Below, piece after piece: positions 33,269 through 47,601 of a stretch of DNA of 64,000 nt; within the stretch, counting starts at the first letter, position 1; each line of letters begins with the position of its first letter. The position numbers and the translations under genes are program-made. The notes below the pieces were generated by a model that was given only the letters and a program-made list of their open reading frames with translations, was not told the DNA's origin and searched no databases. Source of the DNA: Coriolopsis trogii (taxonomy: Eukaryota > Basidiomycota > Agaricomycetes > Polyporales > Polyporaceae); contig JAHYIO010000031.1 of the NCBI GenBank assembly GCA_020543525.1, positions 558,001 to 622,000 of the forward strand, written 5' to 3'.

Positions 33269-34765
33269 TCACATGGGGCTTTGCAAAAGCACGAGGAGGC
33301 GGAAGACAGACAGGAATATGTGAGGGGTTGATTCCTTGTCGATCCGGGCCACAGGCTGCGTCTCCGTCCGCCGTGAAACTCCTCTTCTCCATGTAGAGGA
33401 TCTCGAGCCCCGTGCGCGGTGACTTTGATGCGCGAGTACGTCCTCGACGTCCCCGGTGCGTCGCAGTCGCGAACGGTCCCAGTGGGAGGCACGGCAAGGG
33501 ATCGAAGGGGGCAGCGAGAGCAGAGACAGGGCGCACAGCCGAACGATGGTGAACGAGGGGGTTCGGGTGTTCCGGGTATTCAGAACAGTACTGCCGGACG
33601 ATGCGCACGCGTCAGCATCCATACTGTTGTCAGTGTAGTTGTATGCAGCCGCTTCGTGAGCTTGGCGTTGGAAACGCATGTTCAGATGCGGTTGCAGCAC
33701 GTGGCGGACAAAGCAGGGTCCCGCCCAGATCTTGTTGTACCTGGTCCTTGGGCTCTTAATACGAGTTCCTCGATCATAGGCGGGAAGGGATATATCCAGT
33801 AGCACTTCGCAGTCGTCTCTGCTTGGGCTATTAGCTTCAACAGCGTTCACAGATAGGGAACAAGTATATGCACGTACTTTGAGGCATGCATGATGTATGA
33901 GAAGCTTATCTGTGAGCGGGTAAGGACTCAGAGTAGCGTTTTCCAAGCATAGTCGCATGGCGTAGCTCGGTCGGGAGGAGGTCGGAATGTTGGGGAGGTG
34001 CCGACATATGCAGCGTCGATATTTATACGTTGTTGCGGGTCTTGCGTGGCCTCTCGGACGACTACAAAGAGGGTTAGTATCGTTTCAACCCACTCTTTTC
34101 CAAATGCGAATGCATAGAACGCATTAGTGCAAAGCGAGAGCGGGAACGAATACCGAGCAATGATGTTAGACATCGCTTTTGATAGCCCTTTGCAGAGGAT
34201 TTCTTCGTAATACCTTGCCGTCGTTGCCGTCGTCACATCCCCTTACAAAGAACGTTGATTCGTGGGTCGAACCTGCAGAAACTCAGCACAGGAATCGAAA
34301 GAGTTGATTGGCCCACTCACCTAATGACTTTGTTACAGGCAATAGCAACCATGGCCCAAGCCTTTGGCACAATGAGGGCATCATCGAAGAGAGATAGAGG
34401 CCCGCGCAGAGCTCGTGAAACCTAGGGAAGGAGGCAACGATCTCCGTAGGCGTTCGTATTCGCCGTCAGCCATCCGACTTCTCCCCATGACTTGCATGTG
34501 CCTGGCTGCACGGTGCGTTTAGGGTACCCGGATCGTGATGACCATTGGTTCTCGGGACCTGACTGTACGAGCTCGCCGAATCATGCTTTGTGCTGGCCTC
34601 TTCTGGATTGCTAAGTCTGACACCCCGGCACAGGAACCGTGAAAAGAAGGAGGCGTACAGAAAGGAACGTTCGTTGCAACCCAGCGAAAGAATCATACAA
34701 TGAACTGTGCAACAAACCTGATACACCAACAAGAGAAAGAAGCCATAGGCTTCAAGTATGCTCAT
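33269..34765 (-). pseudogene. Multi-pass membrane protein, probably decayed
   Basis: A possible start MSILEAYGFFLLLVYQ (34765) can be spliced to VSRALRGPLSLFDDALIVPK...AWAMVAIACNKVIR and FDPRINVL. Then come IARYSFPLSLCTNAFYAFAF and KEWVETILTLFVVVREA. The LSLCTN...segment is typical of basidiomycete seven-helix proteins. Downstream, a YWIYPFPPMIEELVL frame appears. Frames do not join cleanly toward 33269, so the gene looks broken; an unusual intron set cannot be excluded. Confidence 0.35.
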
Positions 34766-34766
34766 A

Positions 34767-37700
34767 TCACCGGCCTCCGACCATGGAGTCAGCGGCGCAT
34801 AGCACCGCGAGTATGAAGCTCAGCACCACAGCGCTTCGAGAGCCACTCATCGACGCCGCGGAGTTCCCCGTTGTCGGGTTTAGGCCACTCGTCGTGACGT
34901 TGTCCCCGTTGTTGTTCCCATTATTCTCGCCCGCGGTGCCAGGGGGTGCAGGTGTGCCGCCCGGACTGGGACCAGCAGACCCGGGAGCGGGAGCCTTCTG
35001 CAGCGCAAGCTGAGAAAGAGCAAACGAGTCCATTGAAGACCATGTCAACACCGAAGTGCATCGAGGACGTACCAGAGCCAAATGCCCGCCTACCACGGGT
35101 CTAGCGCGGAAGCCCGGCTGTACCTGCAAGCCGTCCAAGGTCTGGTAGAGATCGCCGAGGGGGGCGGTGTTCTTGCCATTCGCGAGATACTTGCGCACGC
35201 CGCTGATGAGGAGGTCTCGTACGGAGGTCTCGGTAACGAGCGCCGCGGTCCATATTTGCCAGTCTGAGGGCAGTATTCTTAGCGGCCGAGGCGTGTAGAC
35301 TACGTATGATAGATATACCTGACTTGGTGTATGTATGGCTGTCATTTGGGATGATTGGATACAAACAATGCGGGCGGCAAGATTGTAACGCTTACCGTGT
35401 GTCAAGGGGAACTCCAAACGCATCTGAAATATCGTATCATGAGCTAGGATCGTCGCATGCAGTAGTTCGGGACACTCACTGCTTAGGCTACCATACCAGG
35501 CAGTTTCTGTAGGACGTCGTTACGGATTCGAAGACGGTATCATCACAATGACCACTTACGCATGTCGTAGATGGAGGAAGGGAATACGTTTGTTCCGAGA
35601 AGCTTGTCAGCGTACAAATTGTACGTCAAGCCCCAGCTACGATCCCTAACATGAATATCGTCTCCTCCGTCACGGAACAGATACTGACCTGTTGCCGTCG
35701 CCGTACTGAGGTGTCCGAAGTCAGCAACAATTCTCTCCATACATCGAGTATTTTACATACCGAGAGCGTAAAATGGCTGCCATCTGGCGACTTTGCGAGG
35801 GATTCCAATTGCTTCGCATAGGAGTCCGCGATGGCCTACGCTTACAATCAGTATTGAAATGTTGTAGTTACCATGCAACATACGCTGTAGTTCGAGCTCG
35901 CGGTGCTGTCGCCAGTGAGCTGGGCAATCTGCGCCATTGCCTTGATTCCGATGATGCCCTTGATAGCCAGATTGGTCTGGTTCGCCAAGGTACCCGCGAA
36001 GTCGTCTGTGCTGAGCTGATTGGCAGGGATCAAGGAGTCTGTTATGAGGAACTGCGTCCACTGGTCGAGCAGGTTGTACTGCAAGCAATCCATTGGGTTC
36101 AGCTACACTCCACCTGGGCGATGATAGATGCAGATGAACATACGAAGGTCTTGATGAGCGAGAGATCGTTCATCCGTTGAGTATAACTCAGAGCCATAAT
36201 GATCATGTTCCCGCTCTCTCCATGCCAGCACCATCTATATGAGCGTCGGTGTATCAACCATGAAGAAGTTCACTCACCTTCAACCGGCATTGCCTCGTCT
36301 TTGCCTGTCAAGTGTATCAGACACTGGACATGAGTCACACATAATCACCACCGCTCACCTTCATTGTGGCCCGTTGCGTTCGGATAGTGCGATCCTTGGA
36401 GGTTATGAGTAAGAATGAACAAGGCAGCGAGACAGAACCAAACTGCGCACCCATGTCATGAACACTGAACTTGTTGGGGTACTGTCCAGAGGCTTGATAC
36501 CCGAGCAGAGGACGGAGTATGTACTGGCCCAGATCAGGGTTGGTGTACAGGAAGAGCGGCCACGTCGGGTAAATTACGTCGACGGTATTCACGTTCTATT
36601 TTAGGATGCATCAGGTATGGAAGCATATAGGAGGGAAGCGATACGGACACCGTCGCTGGAGATCTCTGCATGCAGAATACATCAGCAGACCGCTCACTTG
36701 GCGAGCGCAAAAAGACATACCTTTCATGAAGATCATGACATCTGAGGTATCAACTGAACCATCGCCTTTCTTGGAGACAGTGATCTCCATGGCGGCGAAC
36801 GCTTGCCGGATTGATAGCGCTACGACAGCAGTGTAGTCGTCCGAGATCTTCTTCGCATCAGCCTCGACCTGCGCATCGAAGGCCTGGGCTCGCTTGAAGG
36901 CATTGGCGTAGTCGTTCAAGAATGTCTCAATCTGGAGTCCAGGTAGTGAGCAGGATACATACGTTACGGAGGGCTGATTGAACGTACCGCATCAGCGATG
37001 TTTGCAAAGCGGCTCCAGAAGTACAGACTACGTGTCTGAATGCCGCCGTTCAGAATGATGTACTGGACCGCGGGATCACGGACATGGCCGACAGAGTAGA
37101 TGACAGGATCTGAGGCCGTCACGACGTTTCCGAGATCGTGCGCGAAGGCGAACACTGGCCAGCGGTCGGAGACAGCCCGGAAAGCCGTATCCTCGGTGTT
37201 GGCGAGTTTGCCCTTGTTGATGAACTGTGCTCTGACCACCGCATCCTCGCCTGTTTGGTACGTTGCACCGGCAGTCTAGATAATTGAAGCGTAAGTCGCG
37301 ATGGCATCGTACATACAACGCGAGGGTGTGCCTACGTTCAGAGTGGAATGGAAAGCGGAACCCTCTGGGACGATCGTCAGTAGCGCACATTACGGAGTGT
37401 AGGATCGAATACGCACGGTGTATCCGATCGTTCACCTCGCTGAAGCTGCTCTGAGCAGCCAGTTGAACTTGATGTGTGAGCACGTCTCCGGTTGTTGTTG
37501 CCCAGTTCACGAGGAGACCGTTGTCGCCCGATACCCATTCGGCACTGATGTCGGCGTATACTTGTACGCTATGGGCTTTGCCGTCGTTGGACGCAGCAGA
37601 GATGGTGTAGTATGATAAAGGAAGGGATTGGCTCACGAGATCTGTGGGCTGTCACTGTATGTCGGACTACGGACATCTCACAATGGGGTATATGCGTACC

Positions 37701-38186
37701 TCAACGGGGCTTAGAAAGATAATAGTGAGGTCAACGGGGCCAGCCGTCATCACGAATACACTCTGGGTCGACGTGAACTAGCAATATCACATCAGAAGAG
37801 CTCTCTGCTATTTTCCAGTAGTACATACCTGCAGACTCTTCTGGACAGCCTTGGTCGCTCCTGGGACGCCAGGATTGCCCATCCAATTGTACGTCACCCC
37901 GTCGACTTTTGCGTAACCTGCCCATCCAACAATCTGCAGGCGCATATGAGTCGATGTTCAACTTTGGCGAGTAGATGGGGGTACTCACACTTCCGGTCCA
38001 GAACCTGGGCCAATCCGCGTTCAGGGCTGTTCCAGCTCCCTGTGAAAGCCACGCCGAAAGATATGGAGAGCGAACGGCCAGCGGCACCGATGCTGGATTG
38101 AATGGGGTTGCATTCCAAGATACCGCACTCAGCGCCGGTACCGCCAAGAGAGACAACAGAGTTGTCAGATAGATGTGAAAACGCAT
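34767..38186 (-). CDS. gtaA: GtaA-type glutaminase with C-terminal membrane/GPI signal
   Basis: Secreted fungal glutaminase family (DUF5127/DUF4965/DUF1793 architecture), expected to hydrolyse extracellular glutamine to glutamate and ammonia. The signal peptide is MRFHIYLTTLLSLLAVPALS. Then come WNATPFNPASVPLAVRSPYL, SAWLSQGAGTALNADWPRFW, GWAGYAKVDGVTYNWMG, VQVYADISAEWVSGDNG, DRWPVFAFAHDLGNV, VMIFMKEISSDGNVNTVDVI, YPTWPLFLYTNPDLGQYILR, PNKFSVHDMGAHYPNATGH, NEGKDEAMPVEESGNMIIMA, WGLTYNLYADKLLGTNVFP and TDWQIWTAA. It ends in PGFRARPVVGGHLAL, a Gly/Asn-rich linker and a hydrophobic tail finishing MVGGR. More than a dozen small introns interrupt it. The hydrophobic C-terminal tail suggests wall or membrane anchoring. 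Confidence 0.85.
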
Positions 38187-39385
38187 AGTCCCTGAAGAGC
38201 GAGAAAGAAATCAGCAAGGACTCCCGTCGTGGAGTGTGGAACTTGAACTGAGAAAGCTTACTAGGCGATTGCAAGAATCAAGAGTAGTCGTGATGGCTGC
38301 GATCAGAGCGATGGTGGAAAGTGTTGCCTTAAACATAACACGCTGGATGAGTGCAGTTCCACTGAGTGACAGGCGTGTGCGGAAGAGACTCACAGCACAC
38401 GTTACCCCGTTATGCTTCTGTCAAATAAAAGGAGACCGCGAGCTGACAGGTAGAGATAAAGGAGTGAGGGAGAAGCTGCCGGTCTCAACACGGGAATGAT
38501 GCAAGTGACAGATGGAAACCAGGCTGCAACGATTCCTTGTCAGCCCATCATGCCTTCGTATGCGTACAAAAACACCTCACCTCTCCGTACAGATGACCTA
38601 GCAAAGCTGTGCCGCAGCAACCTACCGTTCGGCAGTCTTCGCAAAAGAAGAAGAAGAAAAGCGGGGTTGAAGTCGGGTACGGTGAATAAGAGTTGTCGAC
38701 CGGCTATGCTCGACGGCACGTGCCGACGTATCAAGGTTACGTTCCTATACTTTCTTGATGAAAAGCCTACGCTAGGCTCAGAAAGGAGCCCTGGATAGGA
38801 AAGGATGGTGAGTATTGCATGTGTGTTCACACAGCCATCACGAAGTGGCAGTTACTAAGTTCATCAATGGACATCAACGTAACATGTTGCCTGCGCTCTG
38901 TCCTTCGGAGAAACTCGACTACACACCTCCATGCTCGCGTGTAAGTTGAGAAGGAGAAACCAGGAAGATACACTATGCATTGGATGCAGAGATTGAGACA
39001 ATCGAGAGTTGAGCAAAGCCTCTCGTACTGGCGGTGCCAGCAGTCACGGCGGTCACCGAAGGTGCCGGCCACCGCCCGCGCGCCTGAGCTCTCGCTACCT
39101 CCAGGTTCGATTCCAGCCCAAGACAAGTTCATAACGCCAATAATATCATCCTGTGGTACCACCATTCTAACACCGATTCCATGAACACAGTAGAAATAAA
39201 CGTATCAAGTGTCCGTGCAGCCATTACACAATCCCGGGACGTCGAAGCTTTGCGTCATCCAAAAGTCGTCAAACATCAATTTTGGTTCTTGACACCGTCC
39301 ATGAGACGCTCTCCGTTTACGAGTTCAAGTTCCTTTGAGAGGAGGGACAGTCAGAACAGCAAATTTAGTGAGAACAGAGCGTTAC
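38187..39385. other. Intergenic, no supported gene
   Basis: Space between the glutaminase start and the peroxidase stop (both -). A minus-strand ORF beginning MFKATLSTIALIAAI at about 38334 resembles a signal peptide ending at a GTAAGC donor, but it does not join to the glutaminase frame. It may be a leader remnant. Confidence 0.4.
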
Positions 39386-41131
<1,746 letters not shown>

Positions 41132-41228
41132 GATGCAAGCGTGAACGTGAAGGGGTAGAATAGACAGGGAGGTAAGGCTTAAGTCCTCAGGATGGTGCTG
41201 GGTGAAGAACACTCTCCTCCTCATAGGA

Positions 41229-41236
41229 CTTATATA
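41229..41236 (-). promoter_or_regulatory. TATA box of the peroxidase gene
   Basis: TATATAAG on the minus strand, 98 bp upstream of ATG 41131. No other strong core-promoter candidate lies between it and the start. Confidence 0.6.
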
Positions 41237-41239
41237 CCT

Positions 41240-44200
41240 CTCCGTGCATCGACTTCACCCTACCTGACCCATCGTTCGGGATGTGCGCTTGAGGCCGAGC
41301 ATGGCCGCGTCGGGAGCGTGGAGACGTGCAGTTCCGTATTGTCGGGATTCATGTGTGCGTTCTTGTTGGATCTCGACGGAACAGGAGAACGGTTTGAGAA
41401 GAGAGAACTCTACAATCTTCCATGTGTTCCGGACCTGACCAATGGTAACAGTGTGATTGACGCATGTGTTGTTACGTCTTTTGTTGTGTGTACCCTGTCC
41501 GTCGCTGCTCCATACGGTCCCGAGGTGGATGCCTCACAGCCATAAACGGATGAAGGCGGAGACAGTGGCAGGCGTGAGTTGACCTTGACAGATGCGCTCC
41601 CGCCACGGCCTTGTCACCGTATTGCCGTACTAATACTGTGGGAGGCATAAGTTTCAGGTACTATGCGTGGGCGAGTCATGCATATCAGGTACCTGAAGAC
41701 GCACTGCGGAAGAGATGCTGGCGGTTCGCCCGCGATGTTCAGGGAGGCAACAACGGAGGTCTTGCGAAGGAAGAAGGAACTGCATGCGCCGAGCGGCAGT
41801 GTGAAGGAGTGAGAAATTGGGACTTACAGCGAGAGCCGCCAGCGATGATCGCGCAGTTGGGTGTACGTATACCCACATTCGTAGGCGTTTGAAACGGATG
41901 TCTTGCGCCGCCAACGTGTTGGGGGGCGCTGGATTCTCGCATGCGGTTGCTACACATAGGCCCTAGATTTGAGCTTTCCATACCAAGCCGCAGTCGCGAG
42001 TAGATGCACTTGTCTCATCATTCCATGACCGCCTAGTCGGACATACGAGTCTCTGAGGCGTCTGCGTCGGCACGTGTGTATGGATCGCAACGTTTTCTCC
42101 GCAATGGTGGACGTGAACCGGTTAAAAAGTCATACCATATCAATGCAGCGTCGGCAAATCCAATGCAAAGTGACTAATCTGGAACGCGTACCCCTCTATT
42201 TGTCGATATGCGTCTGCTCGGAGTCGGACGTAGGATCGTCATGCAAGGTAACTGACAGCTCCCTAGATAGAGAAGAAAAGTATAAGAGCGCGTCATGGAG
42301 GAGATAACAGATGATTGTGAACACCGGACGGTGTTCAACTTACAGCTTGGCGCAAGAGACGAGGTCACCGCAAGCCCGCAACCCGGGCTAGGACAGGCGA
42401 CAATATTCGTTGCCTCGGATATATGCCCGAAGCATCTTGAGGATGCCAAAAATATGTGGGAGTAGGGTAGGGTTGACCCCTTGGAGTGGTGTTACGAGAT
42501 TCCGACTGATTTATGCAATCTGGTCCAATTCAGACGAACACGGAACCGACCCCCAATGACAAAGAAATTGTGACGAAACTGGAGCATGCGCACCTATATT
42601 CCGCATAGCATCGTGATGGCGCTATATGTTACGGTTTACCCCTCGAACCGGATCGAGACACTCGATTATGACTCGAAACTGACACAGAGGCATTGAGATC
42701 GAGGGATGCTTCGCAACAGAGTGTTCCGGATAGCTGAAGCAACGCGAACTGGACGGTGCAAGAGCAAGTATACAGCAAACTCTCTGTAGACAGAAGCCAG
42801 GCCTCGACTGAGTACTCAAAGTCAGATCGCGAGTCGCGTGGAAGAGAATTAGCGCCGGTTACGTTGACCCCCCATTCCAGTAACACAGACGCCGGAGCGG
42901 ATGCATCGAGGCCGTCGTTCCCACCTGCACCGCCTCTATCAACCGCCCCGGTATCTTCAAGTTGTCCGCGTGCGTGCAACCCTCCTTATTTCGCCGCTGG
43001 AACGGAGCTAAGTCTGAGGACCTATCTTGGTATCGCTCATAACTGCGCCAATCTACCGATATTTGCACTGACACCTGCATCCGAGGTCTCAGTGTATGCG
43101 ACACAGTGTCCGTATTCCGACGCTGGCATCCGCACAAGTTACTGAGCAGGATGCCCGCAAGTTTGACACGCCACGTTGAACTCGTCGCCGAGAATCTGTG
43201 CCTTTAGCTCTTATTAAAAGTCGTTGTTCGCCATATGCCTCAAGCTGGAACAGGTCTCATCAGCCTATTTGCCTCCGACTGGCGACTGTTTTGACATTGG
43301 GTGTCCTGATTTTCTCACTGGAGAAGCGCCTGATAAATCATACCAGCCGCCGAGCCCTACTACGGCTCCTAGGCCCCCACGTATTGGGATCTCCGGTAGC
43401 GACTTCCAATTGGCGTCGGGCAGTGCATTGAAGCGGATGAGGTGGGGTTTCTATGGGAAAAACGCTACCAAGGCTTACCAACTTCGCGCTTCGCAGTGCC
43501 GGGCCCGAATCCCGTCGGGCTTGTTGATCGTAAAGGCCTCGACAGCAATGATACTCCGACAACGACCGGAATACCTTTTAGTCGTGTTCCCCGTAGGCTA
43601 TATATCGTCTGGCAGACAGCTTGGTCTGTTGGCAGTGCTGCTAAGTACTGTTTCTCGTTCTGCATGTTCGGTTGGCGACTCAGTACGGCATCATAGCATC
43701 GAAGAGGCGCAACCTCGAGAAATCCAGCAGCTGCTCTCTCCATCTCGATGAAGGACGAAAAACTGTTCTCGCGGTTCATCTACAGGTTAAGGTTTACCTC
43801 GTAGGCTCGTGGAAATGACAATTAATTACCTGCAGGCATTCCCAATGTCATGAGACGGAAGTCACCTACGTTTGCAAGTGTAGCAAGAACCCAGCTTGTC
43901 TTTTTGACTTGTCGCTTTGGACCAATAAAGCAAGTTGTGCGAGGTGATCTTCCCCATGATGCCGGTGCCGCCCTCGCAGCGCTTGTCCACAAGCTCGCGG
44001 GGATATAGCGGCTGAGCGCTGCATGTCCGACAGATGTTGTTGGTGCACAGACTTCTGAATGTCGGTCGTGGGAGGGGATCCAAGGCCACTGCGCTCAGAC
44101 GCTGTATTGTCATGATACTCCCGACATAACGCGGATACGGATCTCCCAACCTGCTGCACAGGTTTAGTAATTGGACGTTGGCTGTCGTGATGTTGATGAC

Positions 44201-44739
44201 CTATGGAGGATTGTGCTTGGATGCTCTCAGGCTGTCTCGTGTGGTACGCACGCCCGTAGACTAAGTGTTCTCGACTGACATGTATGTGCCCGCTCTAGGA
44301 TCTCATGGCGCGTCTGTGGTATTGCCTTCAGGAACGCACTAATTCATGGGCTACCAGGTTGAAGTGAGTATGAGTGGTGTTCCTTGCGAACATACAGTCC
44401 TTTCCTTCGTGTTCGGGTGGATTCACGAAGGCTGAGAGAAACTTCTACAGTCCTCAGATAGACATTGCCCTCATGACTCACATATAAACTGAGCGAAAGG
44501 AGCATTCTCGTGGCCATGCATGCAAGCTTTCCTCGTCTCGTCAAATGGTGAACCGCATATGTGAGCCTCACGTCAACTTGACACTGCATCTGCGTGTCCC
44601 AGCGGTCACTCAGCACGCCGCAGTAGGACCACTTTCCACTGTGGCCTAACGCAAGAGTTCTGGAGTCATTTAGGGCTCCTTCTTTTCCTTTAGGGCATGA
44701 ATCAGCGGGCCTCGATCCTCTATACTCGAGCAGACTTTG
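41240..44739. other. 3.5 kb without a supported gene
   Basis: ORFs of up to about 175 codons occur (plus 43224-43751, minus 43862-44159) but show no domain, no coherent exon chain and no known protein similarity that I can recall. No long repeat was noticed. Confidence 0.4.
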
Positions 44740-46635
44740 ATGCTCTCACTCCTATACGGTGAGTGTCCCTTCGCCTTCCATAGAAACGCGGTCATATTCA
44801 TCGCTGATTACCGATACGATTGCAGCGTTCTCCTTTCTTTGGGCCGTTTCTGCCTCTGCGAACTTCGACAAATGTATCTCGGAGATACGAGACGGCACAT
44901 GGGGTAACGTAGGTGGCACCGATAACCACGGCGTGCCGATCTTCAACATCAGCGAGGCGAACGCGATCACCTACGACCTGTGCGTTCGTGCGTGCGGAGC
45001 AGATCCAGAAGCCTTTGACTGGCCGGCGTTTTACCAACAATTCAGCTCATGGCTTCTCCCATACTTCGCGCTTCTCTCCCAGCTCCCCTTTGGTGCCGAG
45101 AGCAGACTCAGCAACTTGACTTCCGTCCTCCTTACTGTCGGCTCCCCCGCTCTCGCTGCATACTCTTTAGCTCTCACTGCGCTCAACGGCCGATGGGTCA
45201 CACGCCGCTTCCGCAGTATCAACTATCCGAACGCTGAACGCGCGGCGTCAGTACTGCGCAACCTCCAGTCTGCGCCCGTCCGCATTTCGTTCGAAGACGG
45301 CCTTCTCCCTTCTCTCGTCGCCCTCCACCACAACGACGAATGGTGGAGCGAGCTGGCAGACGGGCTGAAGCACAGCAACGCTTGGTCGATTGCGGCAGTA
45401 ACCTCCATGGGATGGGTCGTAATCGCCTATCTCCTAACAATCATCGACTCCTTCACGGACGCTCACACGGGCATCGCCCCTCCCTCGCGCGCGCTCGGTG
45501 TCCTGAACACCTTCGGGAAAGGCGTCGGCTTCGTCTGGCTCTGGCTCCTGCCCATCGTCTACGGCTGGATACGGGTCTCTCCGATCAGCGACCCCGGCCG
45601 ACTGCGACGCCTCTTCAAGCGGGTCGACTGCCACGCCCACACCGCCGTGCCCGAGAGTCGGGTCCCGGACGCAGTGAAGAACGTCTCGAGCTCACGCGGA
45701 CTCACCGTGGGGTGCTTCCCCGATCATGTCTCCCTGGCGGCGGCGGCGGCGACGGCGGACAGCGTGATGTCGGACACGCTCCTCTGCGCGCCGATCTTCA
45801 ACTACGCGCGGGTCTTCATGTGGAGCGCTGCGGCCGAGGACGTCGCCGCCGTCTTCACCTCGGCGGCGGCTCGCGCGCGAGCGCGACAGCCCGTGGCTTC
45901 TGGGACGCTTTGGGAGAGGTCAACAAGCCCGCAAGTGGCTGCAGTTCACCCCGACAATCGGGTCGGAACCTTGGAGGAGGTGTTACGACACTGCGGGGTG
46001 TCGCTCTCTGGCCCGCAATATCGGAGACGCACACTCGTTGTCTACGAGAGGATTATCGTTGCCTCTCTAGCGGCCATTGGGCTGCAATGGGGAACGACAG
46101 GCGCTGCTATGCTGGTGGTCTATTTTGCACCGACTGTGGTGAGAAGGTTTCTCTGCTGCGCAGACTATCAAATAACTTTGTCAAACAGGGCTTATCTTGC
46201 GAATCTGGCTCTTTTCTCCTCTATGGCGTCGTCGCCACCGTCGTCTGGCTGCTCATGGTCCTCTCCTCCATCCTCGCCTACCACGCACATCCAGACGCGC
46301 ACAGGACGGACCTTCCCCGCGAGAAGCCAAACAGAGTCGCCGACCTGTCCGGCACGCTGGCCGTCGTCCTCCGCCGGATGGCCAAGGTGCTCGCGGCGGC
46401 GAACACGGCTTGGATCGTCTCGGCCAACATCGCGCAGTTCAGCAATTTCTTTGACCGGTGCTGGTGCAACAGCTGCGTGTTGAGTTTGGGAAGCGCAGCT
46501 TATAACGTCGTCCGCGCGAACGCTGAGGACCTTGCGAGCATGAAGAGTGGGTGGATTGGCGGCGTCGTGCTGGGAACGGGCACAGCGGTTGTCTTCATCC
46601 TCTTCATTCATTTGCTGCTGGATAGGGTTCATTGA
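44740..46635 (+). CDS. Conserved basidiomycete multi-pass membrane protein
   Basis: Three exons (44740-44758, 44826-46138, 46189-46635) join in frame to 592 aa. The 19-nt first exon codes MLSLLY and supplies, with exon 2, a signal peptide ending AVSASA before NFDKCISEIRDGTWGNVGG; this decides the start. The luminal part has TDNHGVPIFN and ITYDLCVRACG. Then come hydrophobic segments around QFSSWLLPYFALLSQLPFG, VVIAYLLTIIDSF, GFVWLWLLPIVYGWI, LAAIGLQWGTTGAAMLVVYF, YGVVATVVWLLMVLSSIL and VVLGTGTAVVFILFIHLLL. I recognise it as a common Agaricomycete hypothetical protein with no assigned function. The second intron (GTGAGA...AAACAG) is required for WGTTGA...YFAPTV to continue into the next membrane segment. 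Confidence 0.75.
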
Positions 46636-47601
46636 TCGACTCTGTCGGTAGTATTGGAGTCACAATGCTGCAGTAGTTGCACTCAGATTGTATCTTAGAA
46701 TAGACTCATCTCTAATTCCTGCGCTTGGGAAGTTCGTCCAGGCTGCTGTGAAGCACTTCCTGAAAATATTCAAAAGTCGGTGGTCGAGGGCTAGGCACAG
46801 TCTGGGTGCGAGAATCCTAATCTCCGATCCACAGTCTAGATCACGCACGTGGCACAAAGGGCGCTTATTGAATGCGACGCAAGACGCTTCGAGTCTGGAC
46901 TCGTCTTTGCTCTGCAAGTAAGTATCATCTCCTTCTTGAATCCACCAATCGCTCGCAGAAACTCGCTACCTAACATATGTGTTTGATGTTGATGTACTCG
47001 ATGCGAAGTCGAGATTATAAAGACAGTAAGTACATCGTCCTGCCGCCGGCCAGATGGAGAACCTCATTATCACCGTTTAGCACGAATTCAGGTGAACTCC
47101 TATTCAGTCTGGAATGGACCAATGACCGAAACGTCATGAGATCTGGGAAGAGGCTGGGTGCATTATGGCTCGCACGCAAAGGCACTGTCCAGAAGGGTCG
47201 TCACGACGTCATGGGCCATTGGGGCTTCAGAGGGTCCCGGCATCCCAATAGCTATCCGAACCCGTGGCAGAACGAACACGGTCTCAAACATCGCTCTGGC
47301 CAGATTCCACCGCGTCGCACCCCGGCTGTAGGCTGTGTTGCTACTCAGCGTGAGGTGTAAGGCTGGCGTTGCGGGGAGCGTGCACGACGCCTTGACCTCC
47401 GTTCTAGACCTACACACGCACATTACGCACATACGACGAGGCAAGTCGTCTCGTTACTCTCTCCCTCACCGTCCGAAGTCTGGACGATCTAGACCACTTC
47501 GCCAACGCCCTCCCCAGACTGCATGCATGGATAAATAGGTAATGTCATTCGCGTTCTCGCGCACAATTATCTCATCTCGCCCCTGCTTGCACCAACTCAC
47601 C
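46636..47601. other. Intergenic, no supported gene
   Basis: No domain-bearing ORF. ATAAATAG at 47531-47538, about 70 bp before the next start, may be a TATA element for the following gene. Confidence 0.45.

Noticed and set aside
45340..46635. A second long overlapping plus-strand ORF in the membrane-protein gene
   Set aside because: Only its last third is the true third exon of the 592-aa protein; the upstream part is an out-of-frame shadow.
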